Assembly: GCA_012861695.1 (NCBI GenBank) | Contig: JAAOOA010000086.1 | Location: 3,989,293 to 4,053,292 of the forward strand | Source: Trematomus loennbergii | Lineage: Eukaryota; Chordata; Actinopteri; Perciformes; Nototheniidae | Length of the DNA: 64,000 nt | Reading direction: 5' to 3' | Part shown: in pieces, positions 49,050 through 60,700 of the stretch | How positions within the stretch are numbered: the stretch's first letter is position 1 | Layout: each line of letters begins with the position of its first letter | The notes under the pieces: model-generated | What the model was told of the DNA's origin: nothing | What the model saw: the letters and a program-made list of their open reading frames with translations, nothing else | Database searches by the model: none | Translations under genes and position numbers: made by a program

Positions 49050-51049
49050 GTAGGCTCCAGACTTAGAGCATTTGCTCGATATTATGTTAGGCAGGTGGGG
49101 AATAAAAAACCCAGGGTCAGGGGTATAGCACGGTTGTTATAAATAGCCTTTACTTAATTATAGTAAAACAAAAAAACACTATTTATATTCCTGCCAATCC
49201 AGAAAAACTGAATGGTATTGGTACTATTGCCTAAATAATAAAAACCTTTAAGTTTCTGAAAATTCACTATACAACACCATTGAAACATGTTGTTACTGTA
49301 TAATAACCCACAATGCATTGTGGAACACTATAGGAGTTCAGTGTATTCACTGCAACAAAAAGTTCCGCTGCCACAATATTTTAAACAGGATAACTCTTCT
49401 AAAATTGGTAAAACATGCTTTTAAATCAGTTTATTTAATAAGGATTGTAATTTTGTTACAGTAAGACATCCCTATGAACTTGTTAATTTACCAACATGAG
49501 CATGTTTCCTTCAAGATTCTACAATCTAAACTGTATTCATATCGGCCTATATGTAAGCCACAGCGTTACCATGGCATCATATTAAACAAATGTAACCACA
49601 CACATATTACATAACGATGTCAAAGCAGGCATGAAAACACTGATAGGGAAGAGTTTTGACATCCTTTAGACTAAAGTGTACTGCCCCTAAGTGGCACAAA
49701 GCTGTAACTTGTACTGTATTTACAGTTCAAATGGAAACTATTGTATAGCAACTAAAAATATGTGGAATAATGCTTGAAAACAGGTAAATTTTCGCATATA
49801 CCTTTCTAATGTTTGTCACAAAGCAATATGCTGTTGTTGTTGCTGTTTTTGGTTGGGTTTCATCTGTCGGATGTAAAGACTGAAGAGGTTTAGTATCTGT
49901 CCCTACAATAAAAGTACGATTAATATTGGACAGATATCTTCACAGGGACATCATGCAGTATGTGGTTTATCCTGTATTGAGAACAAATGTCTTCTCCAGG
50001 TACACCTGATGAGGACACTGTTTGCCGCAATTGTCCCTACGAGACCTACTCCGACACCTCCTCTGCTCTCCAGAACTGCACACAACACAAGAGCTGCGCT
50101 GCTCCAGGGCTGAAGCTGGTGCTGAAGGGCTCCCTGGCACGACAGCGTGTGCGCCAACTGCCAAGACCTCAAATCAAAAGGTGAACAGCTGATAAAGGTC
50201 CTATAAGGAAGAAGGGGGAAATAATATCATGTTGTTGGTTACATCAATGTCTTTGTTTTGGAGATTATCGCATTTACTAAAAGAATAAAGTATAAAAAAC
50301 AAAAATAAAATTCAGACAGTGCCTATAATATATTGATCTTTATTTCAAAATGTATTGAAACTAATACTAATTATCCCCATTTTATTAAATGGAAATGTAA
50401 TCTGATTACATATTTTTTTATGTAACTGTAAGGAAACACAGTTACCTTTTTTTTCTTTCCTGATTATATAATGCTGTTAAATGTAATCCGTTAATCCCAC
50501 GGCCCTGTCACATATCATCTTGCACTTACAGTATGCAGTCATAAAAAGGGACTGATTTGTGTTGTGTTCATAGACCCTAAGACTCCCAAGAGCTGAAAGT
50601 CAGCTGCCTAGGGAATGTAAATCACATTTAAAAGCTTTATTGCAAATAATTGTAAATTACTTCCACATGTGACCTTATTAAACCTGTACACATGAGGCCA
50701 TTAAAATGGCTCCATGACGAGCAAACAGTTTCGTCTGAAGGACATTTTTGTTTTCTGATTGTTTTTCCATGTTTCCTAATCTTCTTTATTTCTTGCAGAC
50801 GGGGGCGACTACCTCAAAGAGATCCTCCCAGCTTTCTTCGTCCACCACAATATTCCCGGCAGGCGTCTGCGTCGTTTCGCACACAGGCTTCCGACTAAGG
50901 ACAGCAAAAAACAAGCAGTTTCAGGACTTACCACCTCAGAACTTCATTCGCTGATCAACACTTGGGTCGCTTCTGCCATGGCAAGTCAGATTCGACAGCT
51001 TCCGGCGATATTGAAAAATGCAGGAGTGAACTCCGATGATCGACTATGA
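48647..51049 (+). CDS. tnfrsf6b: Decoy-receptor-3-like TNF receptor superfamily member, 3 coding exons
   Basis: Likely a secreted soluble receptor that binds TNF-family ligands. Coding exons are 48647-49049, 50000-50180 and 50799-51049; with two missing bases restored in number only, the length is about 278 residues (human DcR3 is 300). A hydrophobic signal peptide (MLVSLFPLLLLSLRVARS) is followed by four cysteine-rich repeats. FTELWNYISRCLRCSACGYY matches the FWNYLERC landmark of DcR3 better than osteoprotegerin. The C-terminal exon encodes GGDYLKEILPAFFVHHNIPG, a basic RRLRRFAHRL and a helical end, with no transmembrane helix and no clear death domain. Exon 2 carries a frame break after KGSLA. 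Osteoprotegerin-like is the main alternative. As written the gene may be null, or the sequence may be wrong there. Confidence 0.82.
50000..50180 (+). CDS. tnfrsf6b: tnfrsf6b-like exon 2: CRD3-4, with apparent 2-nt deletion
   Basis: Acceptor cttctccag, donor aaag|gtgaac. It reads TPDEDTVCRNCPYETYSDTS then SALQNCTQHKSCAAPGLKLV and LKGSLA. After about 50141 the family-like continuation HDSVCANCQDLKSK appears in a different frame, the one that fits exon 3. The exon is 181 nt where phase matching needs 183. Confidence 0.82.
50799..51049 (+). CDS. tnfrsf6b: tnfrsf6b-like terminal exon
   Basis: Acceptor atttcttgcag, stop TGA at 51047-51049. It encodes GGDYLKEILPAFFVHHNIPG, then RRLRRFAHRLPTKDSKKQAV and an amphipathic C-terminus ending GVNSDDRL. 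The basic patch could bind heparan sulfate, as proposed for mammalian DcR3; that is inference. Confidence 0.85.
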
Positions 51050-51402
51050 GTAAGCTGGAGAGAATCGATTCAAATCTGAATCAGATACCGCAGTGTGCTA
51101 TAGACATACAGGGACATGTAATTGTAATATAAGGTTAGAAAAACAATTGAATTGTGCTTAACAAATAATATAATATAAATAATAATGCATTTGTTATTTC
51201 ATCAATTTTTACTTCCCTTTGCAATATGCACTGTAAATACAGGCTTTATCATTTTTTATTATTTAAAGGGGAATACCATTCAATTCAAAAGTTTGCACAC
51301 ATTTTGTGCATTTCATTTTTTTCTTTCTTAAAATTACCAAACAATCTAATCTTGAATCTGTCACCTAGTTTGAAATGCCCTGCTGTCCTTTACTACAACT
51401 TA

Positions 51403-51408
51403 AATAAA
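51403..51408 (+). terminator. Candidate polyadenylation signal of the receptor gene
   Basis: AATAAA about 355 bp after the stop. Further AATAAA copies follow the GA tract (about 51554-51566). Confidence 0.45.
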
Positions 51409-51469
51409 TTATGAGAGTCAATATGTTAAGGACGAACTTCATGTCAAGTCAGGTGATTGATAGGAATTA

Positions 51470-51473
<4 letters not shown>

Positions 51474-51554
<81 letters not shown>
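51474..51554. repeat. (GA)n microsatellite, about 40 units
   Basis: Pure GA tract downstream of the receptor gene. Confidence 0.97.
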
Positions 51555-51557
<3 letters not shown>

Positions 51558-52142
51558 AAGAATAAAAAGTGTTGGGCATCAGCATATCTACCTCTTCTTA
51601 TGTCTGTAGTTAAAAAGTGTGTGAACTTAATTTATATTGCTATTTATCAAAACAAGGTCTGTAGCATCCTAAGAAGGACAGTGCGGAGGAGCTGTTATGT
51701 TGTGTTTGCAATTTAAGATTGATATACATGCGTATGATGTATGCTAATTAAGTTATGTGGCTACTTTGAATGACTCTCAAATAAAAATTATCGCAAGTAA
51801 TGTGGATATCGTTTTTATTAATCCTCTATATGTTATATGAATGTTGTCATAAGAAACAATACACAAGTTGGAACTGAAGTCCCTGTCATTTTTTGAAAAC
51901 TTCAGAAGCATCTTCTCATCTGATACAGTGAAGCATTATTCGTTGTTGGCTGCTACATAACTGTTGGTAGTATTTCATTGGTTCATAGTTCTTACATTTT
52001 GAAAATTCATTATAATTTCCATTGTAAAAACGGAACAAAACCTGTACCAACATCACAACATAAATATGTGCTGTAAAATACGCATTGAAAAAGGAATGAT
52101 GCTGTGTTCTATGGGCTCAGAACAGTCTCATAATACACACAT

Positions 52143-52787
52143 TGTTACGGCTGCTGTTTCTGTCTGCCGTTAACCTGTCTGAGATTGTTTGCAGCTGTGT
52201 GTAATATGTAAATGAGCTGTGTGGTTGCCCCAATGTCGTTGGCTGTCATCTCCTGGTCCTCCTCCGAAGACGCTGATTGGAGCAAGCCGGGCCCGACGCT
52301 CTCCAATCCCCGTGCAATTCCAGAGCACACCTTCCGGAGATGACTACAAAGCCTGGGGACAATTATCACTCGGGAGGCTCTGCTGCAATCAGACGCCTCA
52401 CACATATTGCTCCTGTGTCGTGGACACTTCAGTTGAGCTATAGCCTGTGTCTGACATTTGTAATCCGTGTTTAGTATTGTGTGTTTAGAGTGTTTATACG
52501 TGTGCTTAGAGTAGCGTGTGTTTAGTTTATGTTGTTAGCTGCGTTTTCCTGCAGCCTCCTTCCAATATGGCTAATTGGAAGAGATCTCAGGTGTCTTAAT
52601 TAGGCTCATTTTCAAGAGTCCTCCTGTTACCAGCAGTAGAACTGCGCCCTTTTGGCTTCTTTGTTTGGCGTAGGCTTCTTTTGACCTCATTTTGTTGTGC
52701 ACCTTTGTTGTTGCTCATTAAATCCTAATTACTTACCAAATCCATCTGGTGTATGTTATCTTACTCATCCCTAGTGGGTTCGTAACA
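52143..52787. mobile_element. Solo LTR, 645 bp, exact 5-bp TSD
   Basis: Ends TGTTACG and CGTAACA (TG...CA with a 7-bp perfect inverted repeat), flanked by CACAT on both sides (52138-52142 and 52788-52792). Removing it restores the inverted symmetry of the outer element. The internal coding region is gone, as expected after LTR-LTR recombination. Superfamily not determined; strand not assigned. Confidence 0.85.
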
Positions 52788-53358
52788 CACATGCACACAT
52801 AAGGATTCACACTTGTATTTCATGATCCGCAAAAGGATTCACACTTGTATTTCCGGATCCACACTTGTGTTTTTCAATGCACACACAAATGTGTTCCGTT
52901 TCATATGTATGTATACATATGTATTTTTGATCCTCACATATTTGTTTTTTGTTTGTTTAAATCCCCTGAACCTGCAAACACAAACCGCTTTCTGTGCATG
53001 GATCGCTGTGCATTCGTGTGTGGGTTTTTTGATTGACTCTCCTGACGGTGACCCGATTCGTACTTGTAATTTTTTCTATCTATAGCCAATCAGATGTTCC
53101 TTCATTCTAAGCCAATCACATGAGCCTGTCCCCACGAGGGTATGATTTATTGCGTTCATGACACTTCATATACGCATTTTGCGCTGTCCGGAGCAGGGTT
53201 TCCCCGGACAGAATTTATTTTACCGGACAAATTTGAAACTTACCGGTCATGTTTCAATAATAATAATAAGAAGAAGAAGAATTGTGTAGCAGCATTTCCG
53301 TTAGCAGGTAATTACCGGACTGTGACCGGATATGGCTAATAACACGGGAGTAAGGATC

Positions 53359-54789
53359 TAGAGATGGCAAATCCGGATCCTTTTACGGACTCAGGGTCTT
53401 CTGAGTCAGTCATTGAAGAGATCCGGATCATACGAGTCATTTGAGTCATATGAGTCAGCATCACCAAGACCGTAGAAATCCTATCGGTGAAACCGAAAAG
53501 TTGTTGCATTTCACGAGCATATTAAACTGACGTTATATTAACCTCCGCTACACAGTGTATTTTGCTTTAATAAAAAATGTTGATCACAAAAAAAAGGGTT
53601 ATTTTGCGATTTGGCAAATCTGAGTCTGCTGTTGACTCGTGCATGAGGACGAGTCTGCTGGATCTCTGGATCTGCTGCTATATGGTTACGGCTCTGAGTC
53701 CGCACGAGTCTGCTGTGTTTTGCACAGTGAGTAAGGATTTGCGAATCTGAGTCTGTGAAGTTCCGCTGACTAACTCGTAGGCTACTGGTCTCTCTCGATC
53801 ATTGACCTGGATTCACGGATCCCGCGATTTTGATTAAGTCCATTATGTTTCCGGCTCTAAATGAAGTTTCAGTGTAGACTTCTAACAAAATTGTCATGTT
53901 GTGCAACAGTCTCCTGCGTGTAATAGCTGCATTTCCAATAAGGATCTTACTTGGCAAAACGTTTATTTTGAACATAGCACACAAAAAGAAACAAACAATG
54001 ACAAATGATTGCAAAACAGTTAGAATATATAAAATGTCTTAATTATACAATTATTATTATTAAACATATAATTATATCTAATCATATGCCCCCCATATTT
54101 TCTCATGGACTGCGTAATCATTGCAATACTGGTGTTTGTATGTGTTAAATGTGTGTAAAGTGGTGTCTTTTGCTTTAATAAAACATATTGATCAAAAAAA
54201 AGGTCATTTTGCGATTTAGCGAATCTGAGTCTGCTGTTGATCGTGCATGATGACGAGTCTGCTGGATCTCTGGATCTGCTGCTATACGGTTACGGCTCTG
54301 AGTCCGCACGAGTCTGCTATGTTTTGCACAGTGAGTCAGGATTTGCGAATCTCTGAGTCTGCTGTTGACTCGTGCATAATATAGCCCGGGAGCCGGGTGC
54401 TGGAGGAGGGGCTATGCTCGTGCACATGACGAGTATGGATCTCTGGATCTGCTATGCTATTACGGTTAGGAGCCGTCGGCTCCTCTGAGTCCCCACGAGT
54501 CTGCAGGAAGTTTCACTGATCCGCGTCCCCTCCCCTGAGCCAAACGATCACTTCTGGCAGCTATCCTACTTGCTAAAGGGTAGGCAGATGGACTGGGGTA
54601 CGTTGTAATGTGATTTTACATGTTATAAAGAGAGTAGCGAGTGACGCAATTTATAGTTTTAATTTGTACGTCACACCAAGTGTGGGACTCAAAGGACTCG
54701 GGTTAATGGAGAGGGGAGACTCGTCACGACCAGCTCATTTCTAGGATCCGGGTTAATGATCCGGATGAATCAGGACTCGCCCATCTCTA
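53359..54789. mobile_element. GAGTC-rich hAT-type element 1, exact 8-bp TSD
   Basis: TAGAGATGGCAAATCC at the left, GACTCGCCCATCTCTA at the right. The exact duplication is TAAGGATC (53351-53358 and 54790-54797). The body contains tandem-like blocks of about 130 bp (about 53610-53750 and 54210-54345) full of gagtctgctg and ctctgagtccgcacgagtct words. No coding frame. Confidence 0.9.
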
Positions 54790-56433
54790 TAAGGATCATC
54801 TCTTTTCCTCTCTCCCTCCCTCTCTCCTGACAGCCCGTCAGTTTCTCATGCAGCTCGCTAAAACTTCACTCGCGTTTATGTCCATATCGATCAGATCCAG
54901 CTCTCCTGATCGGCCTTTATAGAGAGCACGATCAAACTATTAAGAGTGAATATCGGCCGATAATGACCGGCGGGGCTCCCCCCGTTGACAGTTCACTGTC
55001 TAGCACTGGCTTCGTAGTGCACTGATCGATTAGGCTAAGCTAACCTGTAGCTGCTCCCTCCACACTCACAACAACTTCATACAGACATAAATAAAGCAGC
55101 TGTATTCGCCATACAGGAAACACACATTTAAAACGGTTTTGCCTGCCGTTTTTATGTACACAAGCATTCATTAATGGTTCGGAAAGTGGCACTGTACCTT
55201 AATAATATAAAGGCTTGTATTTGCGTGCATTTCCTGCTCGGAAAGTGGCAATGTACTGAGAGTGGAAGTGTCCTGAGATTAGCGCCTGCAGGCAGGCTCC
55301 ATGGACCTGTCAGCTCCGGACAGCGCAAAATGCGTACATGAAGCGCTACGTCATGAACGTAAGAAATCTACCCTCGTGGGGGCGCGCTCATGTGATTGGC
55401 TTAGAATTGAGGAGACATCTGATTGGCTATAGATAGAAAAAATTACAAGTACGAATCGGGTGACCGTCAGGGGAGTCTCAAAAAACCCACACACGAATGC
55501 ACAGCGATCCATGCATAGAAAGTAGAGATGGGCGAGTCCTGATTCATCCGGATCATTAACCCGGATCCTAGAAATGAGCTGGTCGTGACGAGTCTCCCCT
55601 CTCCATTAACCCGAGTCCTTGAGTCCCACACTTGGTGTGACGTACAAATTAAAACTATAAATTGCGTCACTCGCTACTCTTTATAACATGTAAAATCACA
55701 TTACAACGTACCCCAGTCCATCTGCCTACCGTTTAGCAAGTATACAGGATAGCTGCCTGCCAGAAGTGATCGTTTGGCTCAGGGGAGGGGACGCGGATCA
55801 GTGAAACTTCCTGCAGACTCGTGGGGACTCAGAGGAGCCGACGGCTCCTAACCGTAATAGCATAGCAGATCCAGAGATCCATACTCATCATGTGCACGAG
55901 CATAGCCCCTCCTCCAGCACCCGGCTCCCGCTCTATATTATGCACGAGTCAACAGCAGACTCGCAGACTCGCAGATTCGCAAATCCTGATTCGCTGTGCA
56001 ACACACAGCAGAGCAGACTCGTGCGGACTCGGAGCCGTAACCATATAGCAGCAGATCCAGAGATCCAGCAGACTCGTCGTCATGCACGAGTCAACAGCAG
56101 ACTCAGATTCGCAAATCCTGACTCACTAGGTGTGTTCACACCGGAGTACTTTGGTGTACTTTTCCCACAATAGTTAATCAGAACTACGATATATTTGCGT
56201 TCACACCAAAAAGCCCCAGGAACTAAAGTAGCTCAAATGAGTTCGTCCGACCCGCTTTTCAGTCCCTGCTAGAGAGCAGGGACTGTCGTGGGAGAAAATA
56301 GTTTGTACGTCTGATTGGCTGTGCGGAATGCAAACCACGCCCGTTTGACTCAGAATTTTTTTTTGGAAGCTGCCATTGTATTTGCTCGCTTACCGAAGAG
56401 ATTACTTTTGTGAAAGCAGTTATTATAGCAACA

Positions 56434-56515
56434 CTAAATAAATCATCGGAGCGGTGGAATTGATGAGGATGTCTCGGCGCTTCTGGCGATTTACTCGGAG
56501 GACGCGAAGTGCGGC
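56434..56515 (+). pseudogene. Harbinger Myb/trihelix-like protein, N-terminal part
   Basis: GAGCGGTGGAATT then a frame reading [23 protein letters not shown] followed by a DEDV-type helix resembles the start of a Myb/SANT-like DNA-binding domain, but one extra T separates the two parts. The LINE insertion starts soon after. Confidence 0.45.
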
Positions 56516-56524
56516 ATTCAGAAG

Positions 56525-58273
56525 CTTCAAAGCCACACTTTGAGAGCAGCCGGGCTGTGGAGGTACAGAGGGACCAGGAGCTACACTGCCCTTTTGTTTT
56601 AAATAGGGCAGATGTGTGTAAATCCTTTAAAAGGGTTAACCCACACAAGGCTCCTGGACCTGATGGCATCCCTGGCCGTGTTCTTAGGGTGTGTGCAGTT
56701 CAGCTGGCAGAGGTGTTCACAGACATCTTCAACAGGTCCCTGCTGCAGTCTGTAGTCCCCACATGTCTTAAACACTCCACCATCGTTCCTGTCCCCAACA
56801 AGACAATCATCACCTGCCCCAACGACTACCGCCCAGTAGCACTCACCTCCACCATAATGAAGTGCTTTGAGCGGTTAGTCAAATCATTCATCACCTCCTC
56901 CCTCCCTGACTCTCTGGACCCCCTGCAGTTTGCCTACAGGGCAAACAGGTCCACTGACGACGCCATAGCCCTCACCCTCCACACTGCCCTCTCACACCTG
57001 GACCCGAAGAACAGGAACACATATGTGAGAATGCTGTTCATTGACTACAGTTCAGCATTCAATACCATTGTGCCCTCCAAGCTGGCCATCAAGCTCAGAG
57101 ATCTCGGGCTCAACAGCGCCCTCTGTGACTGGATCCTGAACTTCCTGACGGGCAGACCCCAGGCAGTGCGGGTGGGAAACATCACATCCTCCACCCTGAT
57201 TCTAAACACCGGTGCCCCTCAAGGCTGCGTGTTCAGCCCTCTCCTCTACTCCCTGTTCACCCACGACTGCGTGGCCACACACAGCTCCAACACCATCGTT
57301 TGCTGATGACACGACCGTCATCGGCCAGATCACAGACGATGACGAGACGGCGTACAGAGAGGAGGTCGAAAACCTGACATCTTGGTGCCAGGATAACAAC
57401 CTCCATCTCAACATCAGCAAAACAAAGGAGCTGATTGTGGATTACAGGAAGCAGCAGGGAGAGGGACACGCCCCCATCGCCATCAATGGGACTACGGTGG
57501 AGAGAGTCAAAAGCTTCAGGTTCCTTGGGGTCCACATCACTGAGGACCTGACATGGTCTCTTCACACCACCACCATCACCAAGAAAGCTCGACAGCGGCT
57601 CTTCTTCCTCCGCAGGTTGAGGAGGTTCAAAATGGATTCCAGGATACTCTGCAACTTCTACAGGTGCACGATAGAGAGTATCCTGACTGGCAGCATGACG
57701 GCCTGGTACGGCAGCTGCACCGACCTCGATCGTAAGGCTTTACAGAGGGTGGTGAAAACTGCACAGCACATCACCAGGACGGAGCTGCCATCCATGGAGG
57801 ACCTTTACTCCCAGCGGCTCAGGAAGAAATCACTACGGATTATCAAAGATCCCCATCACCCCAGCCACAAACTGTTCTTTCTGTTGCCGTCTGGCAGACG
57901 TTACCGCAGCATCCTGGCAAGGACAAGAAGATTCGGAGACAGTTTCTTCCCGCGGGCAGTGAGACTGTTAAAAAATTGATCTGTTGAAACAACATCAAAC
58001 ATTCATCTGCTACTCAGTAGTATGTATCTAATACCTAATATATATATATCATTCCAATAACTTGTATATAGACTCTATTGCACTATTCCACATCATAACT
58101 TTATTTCATTTTATAACTATTATTATTTTTGTATTGCTCATGCTCTTATTGTTATTATGTTATTATGTTGCATTGTTGGAGAAGCCTGTGACATAAGATT
58201 TTCAACTACATAATTACTCTGTAACTATGTCAGATTGACAATAAAGAACCTTGAACCTTGAACCTTGAACCTT
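56525..58273 (+). mobile_element. 5'-truncated L2-like LINE with reverse transcriptase
   Basis: Frame 1 (56509-57306) reads [57 protein letters not shown] and [15 protein letters not shown]: reverse-transcriptase fingers and palm. Frame 2 (57212-57979) begins at [10 protein letters not shown], the catalytic motif, and runs through the thumb/C-terminus to FFPRAVRLLKN. A few bases are missing just before FADD (about 57300), so the protein is broken there. The 3' end has aataaagaaccttgaacctt with reiterated GAACCTT, as in fish L2-type LINEs. The 5' junction is approximate. Confidence 0.82.
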
Positions 58274-58282
58274 CTACTGAAT

Positions 58283-59884
58283 GCAGTTTCTGTGGATCAG
58301 CAAAGTTAGCAGACCTGGCAAAGTCATGTCGTGACGACTACGAAGGTAAAATAAAATACATGCACTGCACTGTTTTAATCTGCACAATACTGGTCTTAGA
58401 TGTACTTTTATTTGCTCAGTAGATCGAGCTAGCCATGCTAGAACTTGCTAACGTTAGGTCCAAGCTGGCTAACAACATCTAGCTAGCTAGCTATTCTCAG
58501 CCGTGCCCGCTATGAACACGTTTTGACTTGTGAATAAGTGTGCAATGTTCTGTAATTTGCTTCACTAACTCATGGCACTAATCGTGTGTTTCAGGCGAGG
58601 TGTTTCTCTCAGGATTAGAAACTAGTTTTCCCCTCCGGGATAAAACGATAATATAACGTTAGCAATTAGCATGGACATAATGCTACCTCTGTATTGTTAC
58701 CTCTAACAATACATTGTAGTTGCTATAATTTCAAGTAATTTGCAACATTCATTCTACATGTTAATGGTAAAAGCTTAAACAGTTGATTACCTGCATGCCA
58801 CAAAGACTGATGTTCTAATATTTTTGCACATTTAAGTAGAAATGTAATTGAAATTCTATTTACTGCCTAAACATTGTTCCTTGTCATGTATTATCCTAAA
58901 TAGTTTGACCTTGTTTCCTCAGAAGGCTTCTCAGACTACATGGAGGATCCCTCAGAGAAACACAGTTTCCACGTTCAGTTCCCCCCCGCTGAGAGTAGGC
59001 AGCTCCACACCCTGTGCCCGGTCAGCGGACACCATCAGGACTACTATCTGATCACAGAGGATCCCATCCTGACCGCTGCTGCCATACTGCAGCAAACAGG
59101 AGGGAACGGAGGTGAAAACACACTTTATACATTTAGATATGTGGAGCACAAAGAAAAGCATTGCTAAAAAACATTTAGCAGCTAAACTGTGGATAACAAG
59201 TAAACCACATTGGTTTGTTATTCAATATTCAAAAGCTTTTTGAATCATTACATGTCACTTGTTAGACGCTTTTATCCAAAGCTTACATACTCAATACTGT
59301 GGGCAATCCCCACAGGAGCACTTTGGGGTGAAGTGTCTCAGGGACACAACGACATGCTGACTGCAGTGGGGTTTGAACCTGTGCTCCCCTGATCCGAACA
59401 CCAATGCACTTATCCACTGCGCCACACGCCTCCCTATCATGTCCTGAGAGCCCTCCATCCCCCAATTGCTAGTGCCTTCACCATTTAAAATGTTAATAGT
59501 CAAATCAAAGGTGTTCCCCGTGTTCCTCCTGTTGTGTGCCTGCAGAGACAGACTCAGAGGTGGAGATCGCCCACAGTGATGACTCTGACGTGGGGGGGCT
59601 CTCTGTTATGGGCTGCTCCCCTTCCGGTATTTGGACAATGTTGTCTCGTTGTTGCGATTAAACTGATCTTGTATCTTGCATATTTCACCTTAGGAAAGTG
59701 GGCACGCGATGACAGCTTCCTTGACACCATCATGGCGATGGACCGCCGTGCCATGGTCAGCAAGGAGAATGAGGACCTGCGTGCCAAGGAGATGCACGAC
59801 GAACGGCTGCTGCATTCACACAAGGCCCAGGAATCGAGGTGGAGCAACAAAATACCTTTCAGGCTGGGCTTCTGGCAGTGCTAA
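58283..59884 (+). CDS. Harbinger accessory (Myb/trihelix-like) gene, 3' exons
   Basis: Exons joined by phase: about 58283-58345 (reads TECSFCGSAKLADLAKSCRD then DYE), 58923-59111 (EGFSDYMEDPSEKHSFHVQF, ending ILQQTGGNG), 59546-59626 (ETDSEVEIAHSDDSDVGGLS...) and 59694-59884 (KWARDDSFLDTIMAMDRRAM, VSKENEDLRAKEMHDERLLH..., stop TAA). All junctions are GT-AG in phase 1. The last exon looks like a charged coiled coil. PIF/Harbinger elements encode such a Myb-like partner that helps the transposase enter the nucleus and bind DNA. Its position within the Harbinger boundaries supports this. Its N-terminal part is separated by the LINE, so a full protein is unlikely. A host gene captured by the element is the alternative. 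Confidence 0.55.
59250..59449 (-). mobile_element. tRNA-derived SINE (minus strand)
   Basis: The inverse reads GTGTGGCGCAGTGGATAAGT (A-box-like), then GGTTCAAACCCCACTGC (B box), then a 3' end gctttggataaaagcgtcta shared with fish V-SINE/LINE tails. It lies in an intron of the accessory gene. Confidence 0.75.
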
Positions 59885-59959
59885 GCGAGCTGATTAAATC
59901 CAACAGGCCTTCAATACAAAAATTAAGAAAAACTTGTCGTTGATAAACTGTACAATGAC

Positions 59960-60075
59960 TTGTTGGGCAGGCTGGTGTGGTGCGTGGTTGGTGCACAGGT
60001 TCAAACCCCACTGCAGTCAGGATGTCGTTGTGTCCCTGGGCAAGACACTTCACCCCAAATTGCCTACACCTGGGA
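59960..60075 (+). mobile_element. Truncated SINE, same family, plus strand
   Basis: gcacaggttcaaaccccact (B box) followed by gtcgttgtgtccctgggcaa, matching the inverse of the SINE at 59250-59449. The 3' end is missing. Confidence 0.65.
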
Positions 60076-60539
60076 CAGTTAATTTTGTATTATTGTGATT
60101 ATATATATATATATTGCCACTGTTATTATATTGTTTTGATACTACTGACACTTATTGATCTGCTGCTGATAAATAAAAGAGAACCTACATGCACGGCACT
60201 AGCATCATGACTGTCTTTGTTTAAACCAGCAGCAGTGCACAGACTAACCTGTGTGTGTGTAACGTAGTTCTTCAGGTGTGTATGCTTAACATGTATGTAT
60301 TTATCACAGTAAAGATGGTATACAAACTTTTTCAACCTCATCCCATTGTCTTTAACACACATTTAACATAATAATATACTCATTAATATACAAATATACA
60401 GTATGAGTACTGTTTTGATACTGACATTTAATCTTTGCACTAAGGTGTGTCTGCACTATTGTAATTGTGTCTGTTGACTGGTAAATAAAGAGAGAACCAA
60501 ATGCACTGTACAAAAGATCAGCTTTATTGTCAATTTACA

Positions 60540-60700
60540 ATTTCCATGCTGTTCAGATGCCTCTCCCAACGTTGCTTCCAGGCGAATACAGAGGAGTTGA
60601 AAAGAGCCCTTGGACATTCGGAAATCTTTGATCCACTGCACGTTGGCACCACCTCCCACCAGGCCGATGTTCTATTGTTCCACCCAGAGTTCCGTCGTAG
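60540..60700 (-). pseudogene. Harbinger transposase N-terminal remnant
   Basis: Minus-strand text reads GGANVQWIKDFRMSKGSFQL then LCIRLEATL, the typical start of HARBI1-like DDE nucleases. A SAWWE-like motif just upstream is in another frame, so there is a small indel between them. The catalytic domain is absent; the frame runs into a polyadenylation-like sequence (caataaagctgatc, minus strand). Confidence 0.6.

Noticed and set aside
52219..52474. ORFs inside the solo LTR
   Set aside because: LTR boundaries are exact and LTRs of this size rarely code; no gag or pol similarity.
59250..59449. Possible tRNA gene on the minus strand
   Set aside because: A- and B-box-like motifs are present, but cloverleaf pairing is not convincing and the body continues into a SINE tail.
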